A DNA stretch of 25,951 bases from Flavobacterium psychrophilum. GTDB lineage: Bacteria; Bacteroidota; Bacteroidia; Flavobacteriales; Flavobacteriaceae. The DNA lies in contig CAMBHH010000019.1 in NCBI GenBank assembly GCA_945866505.1, positions 1-25,951 of the forward strand, written 5' to 3'. This document shows positions 1 through 9,313 of this stretch, piece by piece. The stretch's first letter is position 1. Every line of letters starts with the position of its first letter. Position numbers and translations under genes: made by a program. The notes below the pieces were generated by a model. The model saw nothing but the letters and a program-made list of their open reading frames with translations, was not told the origin of the DNA and did not search any database.

Positions 1-1017
1 TACAACCCCGCAGTAAAAAATGCAAGTAACTGGCCATTTGACAAAGAGCAATACATACTTTTGAATATTGCAATGGGTGGGGTAGCTGGAAACATTAATG
101 CTAATTTTACTCAAACTTCAATGGATATTGATTATGTAAGGGTATATCAAAATACGACTGTAGATAACGAAGCACCAACAAATTTTACAGCTAGTGTGGG
201 TACTGTTACAGGTTCGTCTGTGGCATTAGTGTTGAACGCAACCGATAATTCTGGAAATGTAACTTACAATGTAGATTATGGTTCGGGAACTAGTTCGACA
301 TATAGTCCATCGGGCAGTCAAAAAACGTTAACGATAAATAATTTAGATCAAAACACAAATTATACTTTTAATGTTTCAGCTACTGATGCAACAGGTAATA
401 CCGCTGTTAATAACCCAATTGTACTTAACGCCAAAACCACTACAATTTTGCAGTGTACAGGCACTGAAACGCAAGCAACACAAGGCTCTTTCTCTTTGGG
501 TTATAAATATACGTTTGAAACTATCGGAACCGATGTGAAGATTAATTTTGAATTATTAGATACCGACAAGGTAGGCCTAGTGGCTTATTTATGGAAGCAA
601 TCTCCATTTTCAGAATCGCAAATGTCAAACGTTTCAGGGAATATATTCTCTAAAACAATTACAGGACAAACCATTGGTTCAACCATTAGTTACGCTTGTA
701 AATTTGCTTATGCGGGAGGGTTGTCCGTGACAAAATATATTTCTTACGTGGTAGGCAGTAATTGTGCATTGGGAGTAGAATCTGTATCCGAGCTGAAACA
801 GTTTTGCTACCCGAATCCGGTCGACGATGTGATGCAGTTGCAATTGTTAGACAATGAAAATAAAATCACTTTGACCGATATTTTGGGACGTAAGTTCGTA
901 GAAAGGGTTGTGCCTTCCTCGCATAAAATAGATATGAGTGCTTTTAAATCAGGAACGTATTTTTTAAAAATAGATAACTCCTTTGGAATCCAAAACATAA
1001 AGATCATCAAAAAATAG
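1..1017 (+). CDS. GH16 glycoside hydrolase (laminarinase-like), 3' part, with T9SS sorting domain
   Basis: This frame is open from the first base, so the gene starts outside the window; 338 residues are visible. The first ~48 residues look like the end of a family 16 glycosidase: WPFDKEQYILLNIAMGG followed by the closing strand MDIDYVRVYQ, the usual end of bacterial laminarinases. The catalytic ExDxxE motif would lie upstream and cannot be checked. A fibronectin type III-like module follows (from EAPTNFTASVG to about residue 145), then a ~110-residue beta-rich module of unknown role starting near LQCTGTETQ. A type A sorting domain ends the protein (FCYPNPVDD, ITLTDILGRK, SGTYFLKI). The enzyme is therefore expected to be secreted by the type IX system and to cut beta-1,3- or mixed-link glucans outside the cell. 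A strong hairpin terminator follows at 1156-1191. The sorting domain is certain; the GH16 call rests only on the C-terminal strands. Confidence 0.85.
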   Translation, partial: YNPAVKNASNWPFDKEQYILLNIAMGGVAGNINANFTQTSMDIDYVRVYQNTTVDNEAPTNFTASVGTVTGSSVALVLNATDNSGNVTYNVDYGSGTSSTYSPSGSQKTLTINNLDQNTNYTFNVSATDATGNTAVNNPIVLNAKTTTILQCTGTETQATQGSFSLGYKYTFETIGTDVKINFELLDTDKVGLVAYLWKQSPFSESQMSNVSGNIFSKTITGQTIGSTISYACKFAYAGGLSVTKYISYVVGSNCALGVESVSELKQFCYPNPVDDVMQLQLLDNENKITLTDILGRKFVERVVPSSHKIDMSAFKSGTYFLKIDNSFGIQNIKIIKK

Positions 1018-1594
1018 AGATAAGTTCGGTAATCTTAAGATAATAAGTTGTGAAGTTGAAGATTCGCAATTATATTCAAATAGTTCAAAATTAATATTCT
1101 ATAACTTGAATTCTTCATTAATCACAAGGAACTTTTTATTAATCGTTTCAAAAATAAGCTGCTTTCACGATTGGTGATGCAGCTTTTTTTTGCTCTAAAA
1201 CAATTTACGCGTATGTTAGCCATTATTTACTATAGCTATTTTTAGAGTTTATTAAGTTTTCTATTTTCTATAAAAGTTGCACAATTGAAACCGCAAATTG
1301 GATAATTGTGGTTTTAAGTTTAGTTCTGCTTTTTTTGTCTTGGTTCAAATGCTTGTTTATTTGAAACAACCAATGGCAGTACTATTAAAAACTTATAGAA
1401 AGTAGCGTTGTATAAATTTATTAGTTGTAGACAACTATTCCTAAAATCTATATTTTTTTGAAATTAAGGCAAAAAAATGGCGCTATTTATGTTTTTTGTG
1501 CACTATGGTTGATTAATTGCAAAATAAAAAATGATGCAATTCTTTTTTTTGTATTTTAGTTGACAAATAAAAAATTACTTATATCAAATTACAT
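1018..1594. other. Intergenic region between GH16 gene and response regulator
   Basis: No reading frame here looks coding. Besides the terminator at 1156-1191 there are two further weak inverted repeats: AAACCGCAA (1288-1296) with TTGTGGTTT (1306-1314), and TTCAAAT (1344-1350) with ATTTGAA (1359-1365). Neither is followed by a clear T-run. The last 150 bases before the regulator are extremely AT-rich and presumably hold its promoter, but no full TTG-N17-23-TAnnTTTG match was found. Confidence 0.5.
1156..1191 (+). terminator. Rho-independent terminator downstream of the GH16 gene
   Basis: Arms AAGCTGC (1156-1162) and GCAGCTT (1179-1185) enclose a second inner pairing, TCAC with GTGA. A run of T residues continues to 1191. 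It lies 139 bases past the stop codon, and no other gene intervenes. Confidence 0.75.
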
Positions 1595-2944
1595 ATGACT
1601 GCACTAAAAATTTTTTTGATTGAAGATGACCCTTTTTTTGGTGCAGCTTTAAAATATCATTTGAAATTAAATCCAGATTTTGACGTGTACCTTTTCACAT
1701 CTGGAAAAGAATGTATCAGTAATTTATATCAAAAACCAGACATAATTTGTTTAGATTTTGGATTGCCTGATATTACCGGTGATAAATTGCTAAAAAGGAT
1801 TCAGGAAACAAATAATAAAATACCTATAATAATTATTAGCGCACAAGAAGAAATAGAGGTTGCAGTTAATTTTTTAAAAGCCGGTGCGAAGGATTATATT
1901 ATTAAAAATGAACAAACTAAAGACATTCTTTGGAATGCAATTAATAAAATTAGAGAGAATCTTGATCTTGTAAACGAAGTAGAAGACTTAAAGGAACAAC
2001 TAGAGCAAAAATTTAGTTTCGAGAAAACGATAATTGGACAAAGTGAAGCTATAAAAAGTGTTTTCAGTAAAATAAATAAATCCATTAATACTAATATAAA
2101 TGTTTCGATTACTGGCGAGACAGGAACAGGAAAAGAGGTTGTGGCAAAGGCAATTCACTATAATTCAGATAGAAAAAACAAACCTTTTATTGCCATAAAT
2201 ATGGCTGCAATTCCTAAAGATTTGATGGAAAGCGACTTCTTTGGTCACGAAGTAGGAGCTTTTACAGGAGCTAACAGTAGAAATATAGGAAAATTTGAAC
2301 AAGCTAATGGTGGAACTATTTTTTTGGATGAAATAGCCGAATTAGATTTGAATCTTCAAAGTAAATTGTTGAGAGTTTTGCAAGAAAGAGAAGTCGTTCG
2401 TTTGGGAGGCACTACAAAAATAAAGTTTGATGCGAGATTGATAATCGCTACTCACAAGGATCTAGCGCAAGAGGTAAAAAATGGAAACTTTAGAGAGGAT
2501 TTATATTATAGAATTATAGGTTTGCCTATTGTGTTGCCTCCTTTAAGAGAAAGAGGAAATGACACATTATTATTGGCAAAATATTTTATTGACTTATTTA
2601 CAAAAGATAATAAAATGAAGGCTATTTCGCTTTCGAAGGAAGCTAAAGAAAAGCTCCTAAAGTATCCGTTTCCTGGAAACATTCGAGAGTTAAAATCGGT
2701 TATTGATTTGGCTTGTGTGATGTGTGAAAATAATGAAATAGTAGCAGATGATCTCACTTTTAATAGCATTAACAATACTGATTTTTTCCTGTCGGACGAA
2801 AAAACATTAAAAGAACATACTACTGAAATTATCTTGCATTATCTTAAAAATAATAGAAACGACGTTTCGAAAACTGCTAAAATACTTGATATTGGCAAGT
2901 CAACTATTTATAATTTAATACAATCTTTAGAACAACAAAAATAG
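1595..2944 (+). CDS. Sigma-54-dependent response regulator (NtrC/AtoC family)
   Basis: A cytoplasmic DNA-binding activator of 449 residues, the normal length for the family. An N-terminal receiver domain (about 4-118) has the acidic pair D11/D12, the likely phospho-acceptor D54 in ICLDFGLPD, and the conserved K in YIIKN. A short linker leads to the AAA+ domain (about 144-372) with Walker A GETGTGKE (174-181), the sigma-54 contact loop GAFTGA (221-226), Walker B GGTIFLDE (239-246), the arginine-finger region FREDLYYRI (299-307) and GNIRELK (361-367). A Fis-type helix-turn-helix closes the protein (about 415-445, NDVSKTAKILDIGKSTIYNL). All residues needed for ATP hydrolysis and sigma-54 activation are present. 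No histidine kinase gene lies next to it in the window. Its position directly upstream of, and in line with, the exopolysaccharide-like operon suggests it controls that operon, but this is inference; no convincing sigma-54 -24/-12 site was found between them. Confidence 0.95.
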   Translation: MTALKIFLIEDDPFFGAALKYHLKLNPDFDVYLFTSGKECISNLYQKPDIICLDFGLPDITGDKLLKRIQETNNKIPIIIISAQEEIEVAVNFLKAGAKDYIIKNEQTKDILWNAINKIRENLDLVNEVEDLKEQLEQKFSFEKTIIGQSEAIKSVFSKINKSINTNINVSITGETGTGKEVVAKAIHYNSDRKNKPFIAINMAAIPKDLMESDFFGHEVGAFTGANSRNIGKFEQANGGTIFLDEIAELDLNLQSKLLRVLQEREVVRLGGTTKIKFDARLIIATHKDLAQEVKNGNFREDLYYRIIGLPIVLPPLRERGNDTLLLAKYFIDLFTKDNKMKAISLSKEAKEKLLKYPFPGNIRELKSVIDLACVMCENNEIVADDLTFNSINNTDFFLSDEKTLKEHTTEIILHYLKNNRNDVSKTAKILDIGKSTIYNLIQSLEQQK

Positions 2945-3736
2945 CGTTATAGAAATCATAGGGCAAAATTATATACCCGTTGGATTAGACTAGATTTGAT
3001 TTCGAAACTGGTGTCTGCAAATTAATTTTAAAGGCGAGTTCGATGGTAATTTTATAAAGTTAAGTATATCTCACAAAGCATATATTTTATTTTTTATTGC
3101 CAATTTTTACTGTAAATTATTTACAAAAGGTGGTAGCAAATTAATCAGAAAAAAGGCATAGAAAAAATTTTGTAGCACACTTTTTTTTGAATAATCAGTA
3201 CGATTTTTAGTTTAATTTTATTCTTCCTTTCATCTTTAAAAGTTGCTATTACTATCTCAAAAAGTACAATTAGTTCAACATTTTTGATTGGTGTCTTTGA
3301 CTTTTTAACAAGGAAATCATCAAAACTTAGATCGCTTCAGTTGGAAGATTAACTCGAACTAATCCTACTTTTATCGCAGTCTTTTTGTCGCATTGCTTGT
3401 TTTTAAACAATGACTTTTTATGAAATATAAAGGTAAACTTGTTTTTGAGTTTTTCTTCGGACCCTAGGTAGTTCTCTGCAAATAAACAAGGAAGTGCATT
3501 AAAGTATCCATTCACCGACTTAATTGAACCAGTTATCGAAAACATTGCCTATAATTAGGATTCTTTGAATAATAAGAAGAAGTTTGTAAAAATAATTTTT
3601 TGTATTTTTGTTTAAGTTAATAAATTCGCAAAATCGCAGCTTTGAAGTCATATTTAATGTTGTTAATAAGTTGTAAGTCTGCATTTGTGTACACGTAATA
3701 AATAAAAATCGTTGTAACTTCATTACTTAAAAAAAA
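2945..3736. other. Long leader/intergenic region upstream of the six-gene operon
   Basis: A 792-base stretch without a gene I would defend. One minus-strand frame (3327-3545, 72 codons) is open but has no recognisable motif, no promoter and no family resemblance. The plus-strand frame opposite it has several stops and also reads weakly protein-like near its end (ALKYPFTDLIEPVIEN), so this may be the remains of a lost gene. A block at about 3030-3075 resembles one at about 25297-25345. A promoter candidate lies at 3583-3610. An ordinary promoter would not need so long a region, so upstream regulatory sites are possible. Confidence 0.4.
3583..3610 (+). promoter_or_regulatory. Putative Bacteroidota sigma-A promoter of the exopolysaccharide-like operon
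   Basis: TTTG (3583-3586) is followed after 16 bases by TATTTTTG (3603-3610), a full match to the TAnnTTTG -7 element; the spacing is one base below the usual 17-23. Transcription would start near 3617, leaving a leader of about 120 bases before the ATG at 3737. The call rests on pattern only. Confidence 0.45.
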
Positions 3737-4882
3737 ATGTTTAGTATTATTAATTTTTTCGAGAATCTATATTACAAGTTTATTGTAATGGCTCTTGTAA
3801 TTCGTATTACTGTAGTAGTTACCATTTTCTTAATTCTTTTGTTGCTTTTTATTGCTACTTTGAGCCTGGTTAACTATTATATCAAAAAACGATTCGAACT
3901 TAGGGAAGCAGAGCGAAAAAGGAATAGTGATTGTTATACTGTTTTATCAGGAATTCTTACAGACCCTGAGATCATTCCCTTCAACAATTTACAGTATGAT
4001 TTTGCATCAATAAAACAACGCTGTCATTCAGAAATTCCAGACATAATTTATGAAATGGTACTCATCAAAAATGACTTTCCGTTTGAATTTAATTATGAAA
4101 ATTTTTTATCTTTAGCACGTCTTTTCAAATTGACAGCCTATTGGGATGATAAATTAACAGATAAATCGCTGAAAGTGAAAATGGAAAACCTTCAAACTAT
4201 TATTGATTTAAGGGCCAATATTTCAGAGTCTATCCTTTCTACTTTGTTGTATCATAAAAATAGCGAACTTCGTAAAAAAGCACGTATTGCCCAAATTCAC
4301 CTAAGTCAACACGAACCATTTAAGTTTTTTGACGAAGAATTTGATAAAGATTTTACGGTTTGGGACAAGAGTAAAATTCATGACATTCTTTTAAATAAGC
4401 CAACACAAACGATTCCTAACTTTGTTCGATGGATACCTAAAGTTAGTAATGTTAACTTACAGTCGTTTTTTATTTATGAAGTTGGTTACTACAATCAAGG
4501 GGAAAATAAAGAATTTCTTTTTGATTTCTTTAAGACTACACCAAACGATGGGGTAAAGATTCAAATTATAGAAACTTTAAAGATGTTGGGAATTGAAAGT
4601 ATGGCGCATAATTTAATTAAACAATATGGTGCCTGTTCAGAAAATGTTCAATTATGCATGATCAATAATTTAAAACATATTCAAACAGATCCATTGTTGT
4701 TGCCGTTCTATGTTCGCGCTTTCGAAAGCGCTTATGAAACAGATTTGAAATTGGCTTTAGGGGAAGCGATTTATTCATCAGAAAAAAATGGTCAGCGAGT
4801 AATTGAAGTTTTAGAGCGTGACGCAAAAGGATTTGATTATCTTATTTTTGAACACATTAAAAATCCTTTGCTTTTAAATTAA
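3737..4882 (+). CDS. Membrane-anchored HEAT-repeat-like protein, first gene of the operon
   Basis: A 381-residue protein with one long hydrophobic segment near the N terminus (about residues 14-47, from KFIVMALVIR to TLSLVNYY), followed by a basic stretch (KKRFELREAERKR) that should stay in the cytoplasm. The remaining ~320 residues are hydrophilic and predicted all-helical, with leucine-spaced helix pairs (LLYHKNSELRKKARIAQIHL; IIETLKMLGIESMAHNLI; MINNLKHIQTDPLLLPFYVRAF) that look like HEAT-type repeats. No catalytic motif is visible. The next gene, a processive glycosyltransferase, starts 13 bases after its stop, so the two are probably translated together and may form an inner-membrane complex, with this protein as scaffold or regulator in place of PgaD or a PilZ subunit. 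The ATG at 3737 was taken as start; a second at 3788 would still keep the membrane segment. The HEAT call is by helix pattern, not by a signature motif. Confidence 0.75.
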   Translation: MFSIINFFENLYYKFIVMALVIRITVVVTIFLILLLLFIATLSLVNYYIKKRFELREAERKRNSDCYTVLSGILTDPEIIPFNNLQYDFASIKQRCHSEIPDIIYEMVLIKNDFPFEFNYENFLSLARLFKLTAYWDDKLTDKSLKVKMENLQTIIDLRANISESILSTLLYHKNSELRKKARIAQIHLSQHEPFKFFDEEFDKDFTVWDKSKIHDILLNKPTQTIPNFVRWIPKVSNVNLQSFFIYEVGYYNQGENKEFLFDFFKTTPNDGVKIQIIETLKMLGIESMAHNLIKQYGACSENVQLCMINNLKHIQTDPLLLPFYVRAFESAYETDLKLALGEAIYSSEKNGQRVIEVLERDAKGFDYLIFEHIKNPLLLN

Positions 4883-4895
4883 GAGTTTACTATTT

Positions 4896-6350
4896 ATGGA
4901 TACAATTTTATACGTCTATCAATTTGTGATTTTTTTTTATGCCTTTGCTCTCGTGCTTATTTATACCATGCTTGCGATTTTGGCATTTTTAAAATTGCGA
5001 CAACTGGTAGCCCAAAAAAGTTCTGACACACAAAAAATATTTAGGGAATCTCCTTTTATTCCCGGCATTTCGATTGTTGCACCGGCATATAATGAAGAGA
5101 AAACCATCATTAATAATGTAACATCATTTCTTACGGTAAACTACCCCAAATTTGAAGTGGTGATTATTAATGATGGTAGTAAAGACGATACGTTGCAACT
5201 TCTTATTGATAACTTTGAAATGGTTGAAACTACTTATGCTTATGTAGAGAAAATTAAAACGAAGCCGTTTAAGCGTATTTTCAAATCTACAAATCCAGAA
5301 TATTCAAGATTAATTGTAGTAGATAAAGAAAATGGAGGTACTAAAGCTGATGCCTCAAACGCGGGAGTTAATGTTGCTAAATATCCATACTTTATTTGTA
5401 CTGATGTGGATTGTGTTCTTGACCGTGAGGCATTAACCAAAATGATTCTTGCTGTAATTAGCACTAAAACACGAGTAATTGCCGTTGGAGCTACCATGCG
5501 AATGGTAAACAGTTGTGTAGTGGAAGACGGTGTTTTGCTAGAAGCTAAATTGCCTGTTAGAATGTTTCCATTATACCAAGAAATTGAATATTTGCGAAGT
5601 TATTATATTGGGAAACTCGGATTTTCTACCATCAATGCAATTAGTAATGTCTCTGGGGGTTTAGGCTTGTTTGATAAAGAAATTGCAATTGGCGCTGGTG
5701 GATATGATCCTTTATCGCACGCCGAGGATATGGACATGACCACGAGGATGATTGCGTATATGATTAACTATCAAAAGCCGTACAAAATTGACTTAGTACC
5801 CGATACCTGTGCGTGGACGGAAGGTCCACCATCATTTCGTGTATTGAACCGTCAAAGGACTAGATGGGCGAGAGGTTTGTATCAAATTTTCTCAATCCAT
5901 TGGCAATATGTATTCAATAGAAAATACAAAAAAATGGGATTGATTTCATTCCCATTTATCTTTTTCTTCGAATTTTTAGCTCCGATTATTGAAACAGTTG
6001 GCTATTTAGCAACAATTTGGCTTATTATTGTAGGCGGAGTTAACTGGAATACGGCTTTCTTGATGCTGTTTTTTTCCTATATTTTCGGACTCAGTTTGTC
6101 TTTGACGACTCTTTTGTACGAAAGACTTTTAGAACACCGTTTTAGAAATAGAGAATATTTACGATTAATCTTATTTTGTTTAGTTGAGCCCGTTATTTAC
6201 CACCCGTTGATTGTTTTTTTTAATATAAGGGGCTATATCGATTATTTGACTAAAAGTACTTTTGAATGGGGAACTATGACTAGAGAAGGAACGGCCGGTA
6301 AGAAAACAACTAAAGCTAAAGAACCAGTAACACAAACAATTCAAGTATAA
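4896..6350 (+). CDS. Processive family 2 glycosyltransferase (polysaccharide synthase)
   Basis: An integral membrane glycosyltransferase of 484 residues that should polymerise a beta-linked polysaccharide from nucleotide sugar on the cytoplasmic face. An N-terminal membrane helix (about 5-34) precedes the GT-A domain. The synthase motifs are all present: VAPAYNEE (61-68), D93 in IINDGSKDD, the DxD metal site TDVD (169-172), the catalytic-base acidic motif HAEDMD (275-280) and QRTRW (320-324), which corresponds to the Q/RxxRW of cellulose, PNAG and hyaluronan synthases. Three to four hydrophobic segments follow (about 349-445). The short basic tail (KKTTKAKEPV) has no PilZ domain. The size and layout are closest to PgaC/IcaA-type enzymes, but the sugar cannot be told from sequence. 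It lies 13 bases after the HEAT-like gene and 6 bases before the TPR/beta-barrel gene, which fits a synthase-dependent secretion operon. Confidence 0.93.
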   Translation: MDTILYVYQFVIFFYAFALVLIYTMLAILAFLKLRQLVAQKSSDTQKIFRESPFIPGISIVAPAYNEEKTIINNVTSFLTVNYPKFEVVIINDGSKDDTLQLLIDNFEMVETTYAYVEKIKTKPFKRIFKSTNPEYSRLIVVDKENGGTKADASNAGVNVAKYPYFICTDVDCVLDREALTKMILAVISTKTRVIAVGATMRMVNSCVVEDGVLLEAKLPVRMFPLYQEIEYLRSYYIGKLGFSTINAISNVSGGLGLFDKEIAIGAGGYDPLSHAEDMDMTTRMIAYMINYQKPYKIDLVPDTCAWTEGPPSFRVLNRQRTRWARGLYQIFSIHWQYVFNRKYKKMGLISFPFIFFFEFLAPIIETVGYLATIWLIIVGGVNWNTAFLMLFFSYIFGLSLSLTTLLYERLLEHRFRNREYLRLILFCLVEPVIYHPLIVFFNIRGYIDYLTKSTFEWGTMTREGTAGKKTTKAKEPVTQTIQV

Positions 6351-6356
6351 AATATT

Positions 6357-9146
6357 ATGTTTAAAAGCAAAAACCTACTTAAAAATACAATCTTGATAAC
6401 AATTACGCTGCTAATAAGTAGTAGCACATTATCGGTTGTTTATGCACAAACTTCAGAGGAATCAACCTTTCAGAAAGCCAACAAATTATTCAAGCAAAAT
6501 CGTTTGGAAGAAGGCAAGCAAATGGTAGATATAGGTTTGGAGGAAAGTCCTTATGATGCCGATTTATTGATGCTAAATGGCAAATATTATCATGAGAAAA
6601 AAAATAACGATAAAGCAAGATTCAATTTAATTAAGAGTTTGAAGTACGATCCAAATAATGTGGATGCAAAGCAGATTTTGACAAACGTAGAAATAGAAGA
6701 TAAACATTATTCGGCGGCAATTTGTTATATCAATGAACTTCTACAGGTAAACCCTTATTGGAAAGGACTTTGGCGTAAAAAAATAGAGGTGTATAGATTG
6801 CAAGGTAACAGTGTTGAAGCGAATAGATTGTTGAAGCGAATTAATCAAATTTACCCAGAAGACAGTCAGATAAAAGAAGATTATCGTTATAACCTTCAAA
6901 CTGAAATTCAAAATCTTAAAAAATCTGGTAAAGTCGATGCCGCTTTAAAAATGACCGATGAGTTAATGGCAGTAGATAAAACGAATCCTAATTTATACGT
7001 TGATGTAATCAATACTCATATTGCGGCTGGGGATTATGACAAAGCGCTCGTTTATGCAAATCAAGCATTAACATACATGCCTAATAATAGTTACCTAATT
7101 ACTAAAAAAGCTTCTATACTTGCTGATAGTGGTGATATTAATGAAGCATTAAATTTTATTAGATCTAAAAATAAAGGAAATGGTCAGTTATCTGCGCTTT
7201 ATAATCAATTGCTATTAGAAAGTGCTCGTGTCCAAAATGATAAAGATCCCTATACACTTTATGGTAAAATTTTAGAAAAATCTCCCGGTAATCCAGAGGC
7301 TTTGGAGTATTTATTAAACACTTCTTTATCAAGAGGTTATTATTCTGATGCGCAAAATTATATTAATATGGCCAAGAAATCTGGAGGAGATAACAAAAAA
7401 TTACTTTCAAAAGAGTACACGCTTTATACTCAAATGGGAAATGATTCAAAAGCAAATGCAGTTTTGACTAAGATGTACACTCGTTTTCCTGAAGACGCAG
7501 AAATTCGCGACAATTATGTTAATTATCAGTATAAGTTAGCGCGCCAAAATATGTTGAACCAACAATATAGTGAGGCGTTAATTCAATTGACTTTCTTAAC
7601 GAAACTGTCTAAAAATGATTATACAGAAGTATGTTTGCAGGAGTTAACAGAGGCCTATTTAAAAACAGGAAGGAAACAGGAAGCATTTGCTACTGTTCAA
7701 AAATTAAACAACGATTTTCCTAGTAACAAAGACAATAAACTTCGTAAAGTAGGTGTTTTGGTTGCAATGGATCGAGACGAAGAAGCATTAACTTTTTATG
7801 AAGATTTTCTCAAAGGCGTTAATCAGAATGAATTTGAAAATTACCTGATAGCCTATGATGAAATTGGCACGAAGTTTTTGAAAAAACTTGTTGAAGCAGG
7901 TCAAGTGCAAAAAGTATTGGAAGTTGCAGATAGAATAATAGCTATAAATCCAGAAAGTGAGCTAGCTTATACCTACGCCATCAACGCTGCATTTAGTATT
8001 AATGATAGTAAATTAATGTTAAAGTATTCGCAAAAAGCTATTGAAGCAAATCCAGATAGTATCGTTTTTAAAACGAAATATGCCGAAGCACTAAGTAAAA
8101 ATGAAATGTACGAAGAAGCTGGTAATTTATTAAAAGAGTTATTACTGTCAAATCCGTATAACAAAGACGTTGTAAACACCAATTCTCAGTACACTTTAGA
8201 TTACGGAAAGATGCTTTACAAGAATAAGGATGCAAACCAATTAATTATTGTTACAGATGATGCTTTGAAATATAATCCTAACAACAAAGAACTTCTGCAT
8301 CAAAAAGGACTTGCATATCTATTGCTGAAAGATTATGCAAAAGCTTATGAATTCATGAAATTTTACGAACCATCACCTACAGAGCAAGCTAGTTTTCTAA
8401 AAGAACTGGAATGGTTGCAATATAAAACATATAAAAATCAAATTTCACTTAATTATCTTAGAAGTCGTTTCGCGGATGAGATCAATGTCAATGCAATTGC
8501 AATTTTAGAATATACTCGTTTTCAGTCTAATACAAATACCTATACAGGACGCTTAAATTATACCGGTAGGGAGTTAGGATCTGGTGTTTTAGGCCAAGCA
8601 GAATGGACCCACATACTAAATAGAAAAACCTATTTCATTGCAAATTTGGGTTTTGGAACACGTTATTTTGCTAATGTTATTGCCAATGGGAGTATTTATA
8701 GAAGCTTCGCAAAAGATTACGAATTAGAACTTGGATTGGGCTATAGGAATTTGCCTGATGTGTACACTTTGACCAATTTGGTTGCAGGTGTATCACACAA
8801 AGGCGATAACATGTGGCTCAATGCTAAAGCATTACTGTACAGAACCGAAAGTTCATTGACACTTTACAATGTCTTAGCACAATCTCGATTTTACATTTTT
8901 AATGATGGTCGAAGTCATCTAACGGCGATGGCATCTGTGGGAACAGTTCCAGAGTCTGGAGCTTTAGATTTGGCAGTCTATAATACTTACAACGCATTTA
9001 ACACGATGGTTGGTGCAGGCGGTCAATACATGATAAATAGACGTTTGACATTGAGCGTACTTGGAAACTGGTACAATTACAAATACAATCCAAACGAATA
9101 TAGCAACTTGTTTAATGTATATCTTACGGCGATTTATTCTTTTTGA
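6357..9146 (+). CDS. TPR protein with C-terminal YaiO-type outer-membrane beta-barrel
   Basis: A 929-residue exported protein. The signal peptide (about 1-31) has a basic start, the core ILITITLLISSSTLSVV and a likely cut after VYA. A long series of tetratricopeptide repeats follows (about 35-660), seen in helix pairs such as ANKLFKQNRLEEGKQMVDIG, DYDKALVYANQALTYMPNN and KDYAKAYEFMKFY. From about residue 693 the sequence turns into alternating beta strands rich in aromatic residues (NYTGRELGSGVLGQAEWTHI, AKDYELELGLGYRNLP), ending in LFNVYLTAIYSF with a terminal Phe, as outer-membrane barrels usually do. This architecture matches the YaiO-family barrel and is analogous to PgaA (periplasmic TPR plus exit porin). 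Inferred role: moving the polymer made by the preceding synthase through the periplasm and outer membrane. The barrel is about 235 residues, smaller than the PgaA barrel, so it may be a narrower pore or a modifying partner. Confidence 0.9.
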   Translation: MFKSKNLLKNTILITITLLISSSTLSVVYAQTSEESTFQKANKLFKQNRLEEGKQMVDIGLEESPYDADLLMLNGKYYHEKKNNDKARFNLIKSLKYDPNNVDAKQILTNVEIEDKHYSAAICYINELLQVNPYWKGLWRKKIEVYRLQGNSVEANRLLKRINQIYPEDSQIKEDYRYNLQTEIQNLKKSGKVDAALKMTDELMAVDKTNPNLYVDVINTHIAAGDYDKALVYANQALTYMPNNSYLITKKASILADSGDINEALNFIRSKNKGNGQLSALYNQLLLESARVQNDKDPYTLYGKILEKSPGNPEALEYLLNTSLSRGYYSDAQNYINMAKKSGGDNKKLLSKEYTLYTQMGNDSKANAVLTKMYTRFPEDAEIRDNYVNYQYKLARQNMLNQQYSEALIQLTFLTKLSKNDYTEVCLQELTEAYLKTGRKQEAFATVQKLNNDFPSNKDNKLRKVGVLVAMDRDEEALTFYEDFLKGVNQNEFENYLIAYDEIGTKFLKKLVEAGQVQKVLEVADRIIAINPESELAYTYAINAAFSINDSKLMLKYSQKAIEANPDSIVFKTKYAEALSKNEMYEEAGNLLKELLLSNPYNKDVVNTNSQYTLDYGKMLYKNKDANQLIIVTDDALKYNPNNKELLHQKGLAYLLLKDYAKAYEFMKFYEPSPTEQASFLKELEWLQYKTYKNQISLNYLRSRFADEINVNAIAILEYTRFQSNTNTYTGRLNYTGRELGSGVLGQAEWTHILNRKTYFIANLGFGTRYFANVIANGSIYRSFAKDYELELGLGYRNLPDVYTLTNLVAGVSHKGDNMWLNAKALLYRTESSLTLYNVLAQSRFYIFNDGRSHLTAMASVGTVPESGALDLAVYNTYNAFNTMVGAGGQYMINRRLTLSVLGNWYNYKYNPNEYSNLFNVYLTAIYSF

Positions 9147-9313
9147 AATCGCCATTAACAACGAATTTGTTGCAAACAATTGAATAATCATCGAACTCCT
9201 ATGAAAATAACATATTGTGAGATAAACATCAATAAGTATAAAAGGCGACACGAGCGCTAGCGAACTGGCAAAGCATACCATATATGACCGCTGAAAAATC
9301 ATAATTTACATGT

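Noticed and set aside
1478..1493. Possible sigma-54 site TGGCGCTATTTATGTT before the regulator gene
   Set aside because: The -24 half fits in part, but the -12 half has GT instead of the required GC and the rest mismatches; too weak to call.
3470..3485. Possible sigma-54 -24/-12 site (AGGTAGTTCTCTGCA) before the operon
   Set aside because: The GG and GC are one base too close (9 instead of 10 between them) and the flanking consensus is absent.
3327..3545. 72-codon minus-strand frame upstream of the operon
   Set aside because: It has no motif, no recognisable promoter and no terminator, and the opposite strand also looks faintly coding; an AT-rich gap of this length gives such frames by chance.
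8964..9302. 112-codon minus-strand frame over the end of the barrel gene and the following gap
   Set aside because: Half of it is antisense to the outer-membrane barrel; it has no motif and its extent in the gap is explained by low stop density.
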